Positions 33,850 through 41,464 of a stretch of 42,221 nucleotides of DNA are shown here, one piece after another (the first letter of the stretch is position 1; every line of letters begins with the position of its first letter). The notes beneath the pieces are model-generated. The model worked only from the letters and a program-made list of their open reading frames with translations, was not told the origin of the DNA and did not search any database. The stretch lies in assembly GCA_003510825.1 (NCBI GenBank), contig DOKO01000087.1, positions 1-42,221 of the forward strand, written 5' to 3'. Source of the stretch: Stenotrophomonas sp. GTDB lineage: Bacteria; Pseudomonadota; Gammaproteobacteria; Xanthomonadales; Xanthomonadaceae. The position numbers and the translations under genes were made by a program.

Positions 33850-36750
33850 GTGCAGCCCCATTTCCCCGTGTTCCCCCGTGCTGCAGGCGCTGCGGCCGAG
33901 CGTGTCCGTCATCACGACTGGTCGGCGACAGCCCTTGGCGCCGTTGCGCAGTGGCCCGCTTCGCTGCGCTGTGCTGTGGAATTGATGCTCAATTCCCCGG
34001 AAAGCATGTACCTGGTCTGGGGCGACGAGCTGGTTTTCCTGTTCAACGATGCCTATGCACCGATCCTGGGGCCGCGCCTGGACCACGCCATGGGCGCACC
34101 ACTGCGCAGCCTCTGGGCCGATGCGTGGCCTGCAGTACGCGAGCCGATCGAGCAGGCCTTTGCCGGGAAGGGGTCGCGTTTCGAGAATGTGCCGGTGGCG
34201 ATGAACCGCTATGGGACGCCGGAAGACACGTGGTGGACGTTCTCGTTCTCCCCGCTGTACGGGGACGAGGAAGAGGTCGCGGGCGCCTTCTGCGTGACCA
34301 AGGAAGTGACCGGCATGGTGGTCGCGCAGGATCGTCTGGCACGCGAGAATGAACGGCTGATCGCACTGTTCGAGAAGTCCCCGCTGTTCATGGCGTTCCT
34401 GACCGGGCCGGAACACTGCATCGAGCTGGTCAATGCGGGCTATGCGAGCCTGATCGGGCACCGCGAGGTGATTGGCCGCCCCATTGTCGAGGCGCTGCCG
34501 GAGGTGCTGGACCAGGGGTATCTGCACCTGCTGGATGAGGTCTACCGCACGGGTGAGCCGTACATCGGGCGCAAGGTGGCCTACGACAGCGGCATCGCGC
34601 AGGCCGGCAGCGATCCGCGCCATATCGTCGACGTGGTGTTCCAGCCGTGCAAGGACGAGGCGGGGCAGGTCAACGGCATCTTCGTGCAGGGTCTGGACTT
34701 GACGCCGCAGGTGGCGCTTGAGCGTCACCTCTCGCTGACCGAGGCGCGGCACCGGCAGATCATGGACAGTGCCCGTGACTACGCGATCATCGCCTTCGAC
34801 ATGGACGGTCTGGTGACGCTGTGGAACCGCGGCGCGGAGGAGATTCTCGGTTGGCCCGAGTCCGAAGTGCTGGGCCGTCATGGTGAGGTGCTTTACCTGG
34901 ACGACGACCGTCTGGCCGGCCGTTTCCGCTACAACATGGACCAGGCGCGGTTGAGGGGAGGCCTGAGCGGTGAGCGCTGGCTGCGCCGACGCGACGGGGA
35001 GCGGTTCTGGGCACATGGTTCGATGGCGGTCCTGCGTGGCCATGAAGGCGAGGCCGTGGGCTATGTGGTGGTGTTCCGCGACCGCACGGCTGAGAGACAC
35101 GCTTCCGAAGCGCTGGTGCAGAGCGAGCGACGACTGGGAGCGCTGGTTGCCGCAGCAACGCAGTCGCTGTACGCCATTTCTGCCGACTGGCAGCAGGTAA
35201 ACCTGATCTATCGTCAGGGCGGCGCCGCGGACCTTCGCGAGGCCGGCGGTTCGTGGCGCGATCAGTTGATCCATCCTGCCGATCGTGACGCCGTGGATGC
35301 CGCCATCGAACAGGCACGCGAAACGGGTTCGGCGCTGGAGGTCGAGCACCGCAGCCTGATGCCCGACGGCGAGGTTCGCTGGTTGCAGATGCGTGCCGTG
35401 CCGCTGCTGGATGAAGAGGGGCAGGTACGGGAGTGGTTCGGTGCAGCGGCTGACATCAGTGACCGTCGCATTGCCCAGCAGCATCTGCAACAGCTGACCC
35501 TGACCCTGGAGGAGCGGGTGCAGGCACGAACGGCCGAACTGATGGCCATGGAAGAGCGTCTGCGGCAGGGCCAGAAGATGGAATCGCTCGGCCAGTTGAC
35601 CGGCGGCATCGCGCACGATTTCAACAACATGCTGACCGCTGTTTCGATGGGTCTGGAGCTGCTGGAACTGCGGGTGGGGCAGGGACGCGTGGAGGATCTG
35701 CAGCGTTATCTCGAGATGGCTCGAGGTGGCGCCGACCGGGCTGTGGCACTGACCCAACGTCTGCTCGCGTTTTCGCGGCGGCAGACCCTGGCGCCATCGT
35801 CCGTGCGCGTTTCCACGCTGGTAAGCGGCATGCTGGACATTCTCAGTCGTTCCATCGGGCCTTCGATCGGCATTGAAACGCGACTGCAGGACGGCGGCGA
35901 TGACGTCCTGGTGGATGCGCCGCAGCTGGAGAACGCCCTGCTCAATCTCTGCATCAACGCCCGCGACGCCATGCCCGAAGGCGGAACGCTGGTCATCGCC
36001 TCGGACATCGAGGTGGTGACAAGCGCACGCGGTGAGCAGCTCGGATTGCCCGCAGCGACGTACGTGCGCCTTTCCGTCTGTGATACCGGGACCGGTATGG
36101 ATGCCAGCGTGCTGGAGAAGGTATTCGAACCGTTCTTCACCACTAAGCCGATCGGCCAGGGCACCGGGCTCGGCCTTTCGATGATCTACGGGTTTACCCG
36201 GCAGTCGGGCGGGCAGGTGGACGTGGAATCCACGCCGGGGCAGGGCACCACGATCAGCCTGTATCTGCCGCAGTTCAGCGCCGCGCCGGCGGCCTGCGCC
36301 GAGCCCGTGGCAGATGCCTCAACCATGCCAACGCTCTCGGGCCGCTCGGTGCTGCTGGTTGAGGATGAAGCGTCCATCCGGGCGCTGGTGCGCGATGTCC
36401 TGAGCACGCAGGGGCATCACGTGACCGAAGCGGCGAATGGCGGCGAGGCGCTTTCGTTGTTGGCGACTGACCATTCGTTCGACCTGCTGGTGACGGATGT
36501 GGGCCTGACGGGAACATTGAATGGACGCCAGGTTGCCGACGCGGGTCGGCAGTCGCGACCGGCGATGCCTGTCCTGTTCATCACCGGCTACGCAGCATTC
36601 GCGGCGGTGGGCGGCGAGCACCTTGAGGCTGGCATGGAGATTCTGACCAAACCCTTCTCTGCCGTCGAACTCGAGCGGCGCGTGGACCGGCTGCTGGCAG
36701 GAGAATTCAGATCGTGGAGTGCACCGACTTCAGAAGCTCCCGCAGCGTAA
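33850..36750 (+). CDS. PAS hybrid sensor histidine kinase
   Basis: The product has 966 aa from a GTG at 33850 with AGGA just upstream; an ATG at 33769 would add 27 unconvincing residues. Several PAS/GAF-like domains cover about 30-560. A coiled region leads to HisKA with GGIAHDFNNML (phospho-His589). The HATPase_c domain has NLCINARDAMPEGG, DTGTGM and GTGLGLSM, and a C-terminal receiver has phospho-acceptor Asp883. There are no membrane segments, so it is cytoplasmic and possibly binds a cofactor in a PAS domain. It is convergent with, and overlaps by 44 bp, a single-domain response regulator (36707-37078), a likely partner. Confidence 0.92.
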   Translation: MQPHFPVFPRAAGAAAERVRHHDWSATALGAVAQWPASLRCAVELMLNSPESMYLVWGDELVFLFNDAYAPILGPRLDHAMGAPLRSLWADAWPAVREPIEQAFAGKGSRFENVPVAMNRYGTPEDTWWTFSFSPLYGDEEEVAGAFCVTKEVTGMVVAQDRLARENERLIALFEKSPLFMAFLTGPEHCIELVNAGYASLIGHREVIGRPIVEALPEVLDQGYLHLLDEVYRTGEPYIGRKVAYDSGIAQAGSDPRHIVDVVFQPCKDEAGQVNGIFVQGLDLTPQVALERHLSLTEARHRQIMDSARDYAIIAFDMDGLVTLWNRGAEEILGWPESEVLGRHGEVLYLDDDRLAGRFRYNMDQARLRGGLSGERWLRRRDGERFWAHGSMAVLRGHEGEAVGYVVVFRDRTAERHASEALVQSERRLGALVAAATQSLYAISADWQQVNLIYRQGGAADLREAGGSWRDQLIHPADRDAVDAAIEQARETGSALEVEHRSLMPDGEVRWLQMRAVPLLDEEGQVREWFGAAADISDRRIAQQHLQQLTLTLEERVQARTAELMAMEERLRQGQKMESLGQLTGGIAHDFNNMLTAVSMGLELLELRVGQGRVEDLQRYLEMARGGADRAVALTQRLLAFSRRQTLAPSSVRVSTLVSGMLDILSRSIGPSIGIETRLQDGGDDVLVDAPQLENALLNLCINARDAMPEGGTLVIASDIEVVTSARGEQLGLPAATYVRLSVCDTGTGMDASVLEKVFEPFFTTKPIGQGTGLGLSMIYGFTRQSGGQVDVESTPGQGTTISLYLPQFSAAPAACAEPVADASTMPTLSGRSVLLVEDEASIRALVRDVLSTQGHHVTEAANGGEALSLLATDHSFDLLVTDVGLTGTLNGRQVADAGRQSRPAMPVLFITGYAAFAAVGGEHLEAGMEILTKPFSAVELERRVDRLLAGEFRSWSAPTSEAPAA

Positions 36751-37078
36751 AGGGCTTGCGCAGCAGGGGGATGTGGCGGGGCAGGATCTCCGGATCGCCC
36801 GCGAGGTGGCCCGCGTAACCGGTCATGAGTAGGACGCGCAGGGCGGGGTCACGGTCCATCGCGTGGCGCGCGAGCTCGCAACCGTTCATGCCTGGCAGCC
36901 GGATGTCCGAGATCAGAAGATCGAATGACCCGGCACCGCACAGCGCAGTTACCGCCGCTTCTGCATCGCCAACCGCAGTGATGTCGTAACCGCTCTCTGA
37001 GAGGACATCCTCGGTAAGTTCGCGGATGGCCGAGTCATCCTCTACAAGCAGGATGCGTTGCGTGGTCGGTGGAGTCAC
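36707..37078 (-). CDS. Single-domain response regulator
   Basis: The protein has 123 aa, starting at a GTG (37078). The receiver domain has the acidic patch VEDD (12-15), phospho-acceptor Asp58 in LLISDIRLPG, Thr in LMTGY and Lys in LRKPF. It has no output domain, so it acts by protein contact or as a phosphate sink, as in CheY- or FixJ-receiver-like proteins. Its last 44 bp are antisense to the kinase's 3' end. The similarity to the kinase's own receiver (RVLLMTGYAG, LLRKPF) suggests they share a phosphorelay. Confidence 0.9.
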   Translation of the reverse strand: MTPPTTQRILLVEDDSAIRELTEDVLSESGYDITAVGDAEAAVTALCGAGSFDLLISDIRLPGMNGCELARHAMDRDPALRVLLMTGYAGHLAGDPEILPRHIPLLRKPFTLRELLKSVHSTI

Positions 37079-37176
37079 AGCGGGGGGAGTTCTCGATGCA
37101 TGTAGCGGAGCTGCAGATGCCCTCGACTGAGGGCACCCGGATGCCGCGTGGTGGGGCGCGGCGGTATTCCAGTGAC

Positions 37177-37347
37177 TCAGTGGCGCGCGTCGTCCTTGGC
37201 CTTGCCGACGGCGCTCTGCACTTTGCCAACGCCCTTCTGTGCCTTGCCTTCAAGTTCCTGCGTCTTGTTGCCGGTGACCTTGCCGGCCACTTCCTTCACC
37301 GTGCCCTTGACCTGGTTCTTGGCACCTTCGGTACGATTCTTGTCCAT
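37177..37347 (-). CDS. CsbD-like stress protein
   Basis: The protein has 56 aa, from MDKNRTEGAKNQVKGTVKE to KAKDDARH. The CsbD pattern of repeated G-K-V and A-K segments is complete. These small, charged proteins are induced by general stress, and the molecular role is unclear. AAAGGTG precedes the ATG. It is downstream of the response regulator on the same strand, with about 100 bp between the regulator's start and this stop, but they are likely separate units. Confidence 0.88.
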   Translation of the reverse strand: MDKNRTEGAKNQVKGTVKEVAGKVTGNKTQELEGKAQKGVGKVQSAVGKAKDDARH

Positions 37348-37476
37348 TGCAGAACACCTTTCTGGAAAGCCCGGGATGGGAGCTTCGATCCTGCGTGCGC
37401 GAGGGTGGCGTGCCAGTGAAAGAAACGCGAGCGCTATCCTCACGCTGGTAGCGCTTAGCCGTGCCCGACCCCGGCG

Positions 37477-37651
37477 GTAGCGCCAGGCGATGCCTGGCGA
37501 GCATCGAGTTATGGCCCGCGGATCCGGCACCGTGCCGACTAACGGTCGGCACCCACCAACAGGGTCGCGAGGCCACGACCCCGGCGGCGCCAAGCCCTGC
37601 CTGCAGAGTCGCGAGGCCATGACCCCGGTAGCGCCGGGCCATGCCCGGCGA
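37477..37651. repeat. Cluster of SMAG and GTGCCGACC repeats
   Basis: There are three palindromes in 175 bp. SMAG hairpins at 37477-37501 and 37628-37651 flank a GTGCCGACTAACGGTCGGCAC unit at 37532-37557. A short direct repeat (GTCGCGAGGCCACGACCCCGG and a near copy) is at 37564-37584 and 37609-37629. No gene is seen in 37348-37689. Confidence 0.8.
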
Positions 37652-37667
37652 ATTGACAGTGAATCTA

Positions 37668-37679
37668 CCTACTAGTAGG
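37668..37679. promoter_or_regulatory. CCTACTAGTAGG operator before TetR gene
   Basis: A perfect 12-bp palindrome, 10 bases before the TetR ATG. The same palindrome, extended to 14 bp, lies before the membrane-protein gene at 38369. It is probably the binding site of the TetR protein encoded next to it. Confidence 0.8.
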
Positions 37680-37689
37680 GTGAGTCCCC

Positions 37690-38277
37690 ATGAAAGACCC
37701 GCTCTCCCCCAAAGCCCACGAAATCCTGGCCCACGCCCGTTCGCTGCTGGAAGCCGGTGGCTACAACGGTTTCAGCTACGCCGACGTTTCTGCGCGGGTG
37801 AACATCAGCAAGGCCAGCATCCATCACCATTTCCCCAGCAAGGCGGACCTGGTGCGCACGGTGGTGGTGCTGTACCGGGCCGAGGCGCGCGAGGGCCTGG
37901 CGCTGCTCGACCGGCAGCTGGGCGATCCGCTGCAGGAGCTCAATGCCTACGTGGATTACTGGTCCAGCTGCATTGCCGGCGGCACGTCCTCGTTCTGCAT
38001 CTGCGCGATGCTGGCCGCGGAGGCGCCGATGATTCCGGCCGAGATTGCCGATGAAGTGCGCGGCCACTTCGAGGATCTGAGTGGCTGGCTGGCGCTGACT
38101 TTGGAGAAGGGCGCGGCGACGGGCCAGCTGCGGCTGCAGGGTTCGGCAGCGGACGAGGCCAAGGCGTTCATGTCATCGGTGCACGGCGCGATGCTGGCTG
38201 CGCGCGGCCTGGGTGATGCGGCCACGTTCGCGGCGCTGGCGCGCCTGGCCATCGCGCGGGTCAGCGCGTCGGCCTGA
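37690..38277 (+). CDS. TetR-family repressor
   Basis: The repressor has 195 aa. HTH at about 28-48 (SYADVSARVNISKASIHHHF). The ligand-binding part has CICAMLAAEAPMIPAEI and a C-terminal helix pair as in AcuR/TetR_C regulators. A palindromic operator immediately upstream suggests autorepression, and the identical palindrome before 38369 suggests that gene is its target. The inducer is unknown. Confidence 0.9.
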   Translation: MKDPLSPKAHEILAHARSLLEAGGYNGFSYADVSARVNISKASIHHHFPSKADLVRTVVVLYRAEAREGLALLDRQLGDPLQELNAYVDYWSSCIAGGTSSFCICAMLAAEAPMIPAEIADEVRGHFEDLSGWLALTLEKGAATGQLRLQGSAADEAKAFMSSVHGAMLAARGLGDAATFAALARLAIARVSASA

Positions 38278-38290
38278 AGTTTGTGTGATG

Positions 38291-38318
38291 GGCCTGCGGC
38301 AGCGCAGGCCTTCTTTCT
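38291..38318 (+). terminator. Terminator after TetR gene
   Basis: A perfect 8-bp GC stem (GGCCTGCG / CGCAGGCC) with loop GCAG is followed by TTCTTTCT. It separates the TetR transcript from the next promoter and operator. Confidence 0.75.
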
Positions 38319-38331
38319 AGCCTTATAGCCT

Positions 38332-38345
38332 ACCTACTAGTAGGT
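38332..38345. promoter_or_regulatory. ACCTACTAGTAGGT operator before membrane gene
   Basis: A perfect 14-bp palindrome sharing the core of the site at 37668-37679. It is 23 bases upstream of the ATG at 38369. Confidence 0.8.
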
Positions 38346-38368
38346 TTACCCATCATCGGAGATGTCCC

Positions 38369-38872
38369 ATGGCACACCCCCTGTCCACCCTCGGCGCGAT
38401 CCACACCGCCGTCAGCCTGATCCCCGTTCTTGCCGGCCTGTATGGCTTCATCCGCCATCGCGCGATCGACCCGGCCACGCGCTCGGGCAAGCTCTACCTG
38501 CTGGGCCTGGTGCTGTCGGTCGCGACGGCCTTCACCGTTTCCAGCACCGGCGGATTGAACCCTGGCCATGCATTCGGCGTGATCGTGCTGCTGGTCGCAT
38601 TCGGCGGCGTGCTGGCGGGGCGGCTGCGCTTCCTTCGCCGGTTGGCGCCGTACCTGTCGACGTTCGCCTTGTCCTTCAGCTTCCTGCTGTCGCTGGTGCC
38701 CGGCACCAATGAGACATTGACGCGTTTGCCGGTGGGACATCCGATTGCCGCCGCTCCGCTGGCACCGGTCGTGCTGCAGGTGTTGCTGGGCTGTGCGGTG
38801 GTGTTCGTGATCGGCTTCGCGGCGCAGTGCTGGCGCATCCACAGCCGCAGGCGTGCGATCCAGCTCGGCTGA
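38369..38872 (+). CDS. Membrane protein under TetR control
   Basis: The protein has 167 aa with four to five hydrophobic helices (about 8-28, 41-60, 68-84, 94-112, 131-152). It resembles small DUF2306-like or related four-helix membrane proteins, with His at the first helix (AIHTAVSL) and near the fourth (GHPI). No catalytic motif is certain. GGAGATG precedes the ATG. The shared TetR palindrome upstream makes it the likely regulated gene. Its physiological role is unknown. Confidence 0.75.
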   Translation: MAHPLSTLGAIHTAVSLIPVLAGLYGFIRHRAIDPATRSGKLYLLGLVLSVATAFTVSSTGGLNPGHAFGVIVLLVAFGGVLAGRLRFLRRLAPYLSTFALSFSFLLSLVPGTNETLTRLPVGHPIAAAPLAPVVLQVLLGCAVVFVIGFAAQCWRIHSRRRAIQLG

Positions 38873-39064
38873 CGCGCCGTGTTCAGCGGTCCACGGCCAG
38901 CCCGCCATCGGCACGTTGTACGACACGGGTCGCACGTTGTGCGAAATGTGATGTGCCATGATCGTGGTGCCCGCTTGCCGGGCTTACCCATCACGGAAGA
39001 GACGGCCTGACGCCGAGGGCGCTGGCAGCCTTTTTCCAATGGACACGACAGGAGTGCAGGACCG

Positions 39065-39694
39065 ATGGATTCGTACAAGGCAGGCTGGCGCACGCGCCTT
39101 GGCCTGGGAGCGGTGGCACTGGCCCTGGCGGGGCCGGCACTGGCCGAGGATTGGTGGACGATCTACGTCGGCGAGAATCCGCTCGAGCTGACGATCATGC
39201 TGGTTGATGCGGCGTCGCTGAAGCCGGACCCGAGCGAGCCCAAGGCGGTGCGCTTCCAGGAAATGATCTTGGTCGATGGCGTGCACGTGGTGACCGACAG
39301 CGTGATCCGTTGCAATACGAAGCAGAGTTCGGCCACCGGCACCGCGACGTACTTCAATGACGGCAGGCCGAGCCCCTCCACGCTGAAGGCCCAGCCTGGC
39401 TGGAAGAACCTGCGCACGGACGCGGAAATGGCGCTCTACGAGTTCGTGTGCCCACCGCAACGGCGCGAAGGACTGTTTGTGCGGAACCTGGGCGATGGAG
39501 TGGACCGCATGTCCGTTGTGACCGGCTTGGCGCAGGCCCATGAGAAGGCCTTGCCGGAACTTCGCCGGGCCATGGCCGAGACACAGGACAAGGCGCGCAT
39601 GGCCCACGACCTGGGCGAACTGGACCGGCTGCTGGGCAATACGCCCGGTGCGCCGGCCACCGAGCCGGTCAAGGAGAAGGAGGCGAAGCCATGA
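39065..39694 (+). CDS. Exported protein, 209 aa
   Basis: The N-terminal signal peptide ends at about residue 27 (PALAED), so it is periplasmic or exported. The mature part has a beta-rich region with two Cys residues (IRCNTKQ and YEFVCPP), probably a disulfide. It ends in a Lys/Glu-rich tail. I do not recognise the family with certainty; similar proteins are annotated as surface-adhesin-like. Its stop overlaps the ATG of the lipoprotein gene at 39691 (ATGA), so they form an operon. Confidence 0.75.
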   Translation: MDSYKAGWRTRLGLGAVALALAGPALAEDWWTIYVGENPLELTIMLVDAASLKPDPSEPKAVRFQEMILVDGVHVVTDSVIRCNTKQSSATGTATYFNDGRPSPSTLKAQPGWKNLRTDAEMALYEFVCPPQRREGLFVRNLGDGVDRMSVVTGLAQAHEKALPELRRAMAETQDKARMAHDLGELDRLLGNTPGAPATEPVKEKEAKP

Positions 39695-40116
39695 AGACCA
39701 CCACTGCCCTGCGCGCGGCGCTGGTGCTGGGGGCTGCGCTGTTGACGGGCTGCGTGAGCATGCCAACGCTGCCGGAGACCATCGCCAAGCACAAATGGCA
39801 AGGACGTTCGGCCGAGGAAGCGATCCAGTTCTTCGGCCGGCCAATGGCCATGGAGCGTTCCGAGGACGGCCAGCACGCGGTGATGAAGTGGTACTGGGAC
39901 ACGTCGTACACGCGCACTGAACTGGTCGGCGCCAGCCAGGAGCGGCAAGGCAACGTGCTGGTGAATACCAGCTACTGGGACGATGTGAACCACGTGAAGG
40001 CCTGCATCGTGACGGTGACCGTGGACAAGGAAAAGCGCATTACCCGTTTCAAGGCCGACAACGGAAAGATGCTGCTTTCAACCGGCTGTGCCGGTGTGAA
40101 GCTGGTCCCGCCCTGA
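39691..40116 (+). CDS. Lipoprotein, 141 aa
   Basis: Lipobox LLTGC at residues 17-21, so it should be anchored in the outer or inner membrane. The mature part starts with TIAKHKWQGRSAEEAIQFFGRP, a helix followed by strands. It has two further Cys residues (ACIVTV and STGCAGV). The family is unrecognised. Translation is coupled to the exported-protein gene by a 4-base overlap, so the two probably act together in the envelope. Confidence 0.75.
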   Translation: MKTTTALRAALVLGAALLTGCVSMPTLPETIAKHKWQGRSAEEAIQFFGRPMAMERSEDGQHAVMKWYWDTSYTRTELVGASQERQGNVLVNTSYWDDVNHVKACIVTVTVDKEKRITRFKADNGKMLLSTGCAGVKLVPP

Positions 40117-40153
40117 TCCCGTTCGGTGGTGCGTGGATTCACGCCCGCGCCGA

Positions 40154-41146
40154 TCAGCAGCCGACCAGCCGATCCGCACTGAGTGCGCCGCGATGCAGGT
40201 TGCGGTATTCGGTCGGGCTGGCATCGACCAGCCCGCGGAAGTGCCGCCGGAACGATTCCTGCGAGCCGAAGCCGGCCTGTTCGGCTACCCACTGCAGCGG
40301 GCGGTCGGTGGATTCCAGCAGTTCGCGGGCAAAGGCCACGCGCTCGCGGATGAGCCAGTCGATGGGTGACAGGCCGGTGGCTTCGAGGAACTGCCGCTGC
40401 AGGGTGCGCTGGCTCAACGCGGCCTGCTCGGCCAAGCTGCCCAGCGAGTGCGCCTCGCGCAGGTTGTGCCGCATCCATTCCATCAGCTTGGCCAGTCGCG
40501 TGGGTTCGCCGTTGGGAATGGCCCGGCTGACCCGCTGGCTGCGCTCGGCATCGCGCCACGGCGCCAGCACCAGGCGCTCGGCCACCAGGTTGGCCACGCG
40601 CGCGCCGTAATCCTTGCGGACCATGTGCAGCATCATGTCCATGCCGGTGGCCGAGCCCGCCGAGGTGATGATGTCGCCGGTATCGACGTACAGCACATCC
40701 TCGCGCACGTGGATGCGCGGGAAGTCGCGCGCAAGCGCTTCGGTGAGCCGCCAGTGGGTGGTGGCCTGGCGGCCATCGAGCAGGCCGGCCCAGGCCAGCA
40801 CGAACGCGCCCGAGCAGATGGAGGTGATGCGAGCGCCACGCGCGTGTGCGCGGTTGAGCGCATCCAGCAGCGCCTGCGGTGGGCGTTCAGTGGGCTCCCG
40901 CCAGCCGGGGATGACGATGATGTCGGCGTCGTCGATGGCATCGAGCGAGTAGGGCAGCTGCACCTGGGCGCTGCCCAACATGCGCAGTGCACCGGGTTCG
41001 CCGGCGCAGAGCTGGGTGCGGTACCACGCCACGCCCAGTTCCGGGCGGATGGGCGCGAACAGGCCGACCGCGCAGCCGAACTCGAACAGCCCCTGGCCGT
41101 GGCAGGCCACGATGGCGACGGTGGGCGCGGTCGGGTCGATGCTCAT
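40154..41146 (-). CDS. GlxA/FtrA-like AraC-family regulator
   Basis: The regulator has 330 aa. The N-terminal DJ-1/PfpI-like domain (about 8-185) has Cys111 in ICSGAF, where the catalytic Cys of the family sits. The C-terminal AraC HTH pair is at about 225-320 (HSLGSLAEQAALSQRTLQRQF, then RPLQWVAEQAGFGSQESFRRHF). Such regulators respond to amino-acid or amine-derived compounds. No obvious target is adjacent; the divergent neighbour is the TonB-dependent receptor gene, about 320 bp away. Confidence 0.9.
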   Translation of the reverse strand: MSIDPTAPTVAIVACHGQGLFEFGCAVGLFAPIRPELGVAWYRTQLCAGEPGALRMLGSAQVQLPYSLDAIDDADIIVIPGWREPTERPPQALLDALNRAHARGARITSICSGAFVLAWAGLLDGRQATTHWRLTEALARDFPRIHVREDVLYVDTGDIITSAGSATGMDMMLHMVRKDYGARVANLVAERLVLAPWRDAERSQRVSRAIPNGEPTRLAKLMEWMRHNLREAHSLGSLAEQAALSQRTLQRQFLEATGLSPIDWLIRERVAFARELLESTDRPLQWVAEQAGFGSQESFRRHFRGLVDASPTEYRNLHRGALSADRLVGC

Positions 41147-41224
41147 GGCCTGATGCTACCGAGGCGGCTGCAGTGCGCGCAGTGGCGTGCGGGCATGTGC
41201 AGATGCCGGCGGGGTATATGGCAC

Positions 41225-41320
41225 GGGGTCGGATCCCGTCCGCAGGACGGGCTCTGACCCCGCACCCCGACTCGCCATGCAGTGGGGTCTGAGCCCTTCC
41301 TTCGGAAGGGATCCGACCCC
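41225..41320. repeat. Two GGGGTC hairpins
   Basis: Two imperfect hairpins, at 41225-41261 and 41284-41320. Each starts with GGGGTC and ends with GACCCC, with inner arms CCCGTCC/GGACGGG and CCCTTCC/GGAAGGG. The two units are inverted relative to each other: GATCC is on the left of one and on the right of the other. Such repeats occur throughout Xanthomonadaceae genomes. They fill most of the 41147-41464 gap. No gene is seen there. Confidence 0.75.
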
Positions 41321-41464
41321 TGGCATCACCCCTTGCGTAAGGTCATTACCAGCGGTCATGTGGCTGGCCGGATATGACGGTTGGGTGACGCGATATCGGC
41401 TGTTGCGTCGCCGGCCGGGGTCTTTGAATGGAGGTGTGTCTCCGGCCCACCCCCACGAGCCCCC

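Noticed and set aside
33832..35757. 641-aa frame antisense to the hybrid kinase
   Set aside because: Shadow of the PAS and HisKA coding sequence.
37477..37651. CRISPR array
   Set aside because: Repeats are palindromic SMAG-type units of different families with irregular spacing; no constant repeat-spacer pattern.
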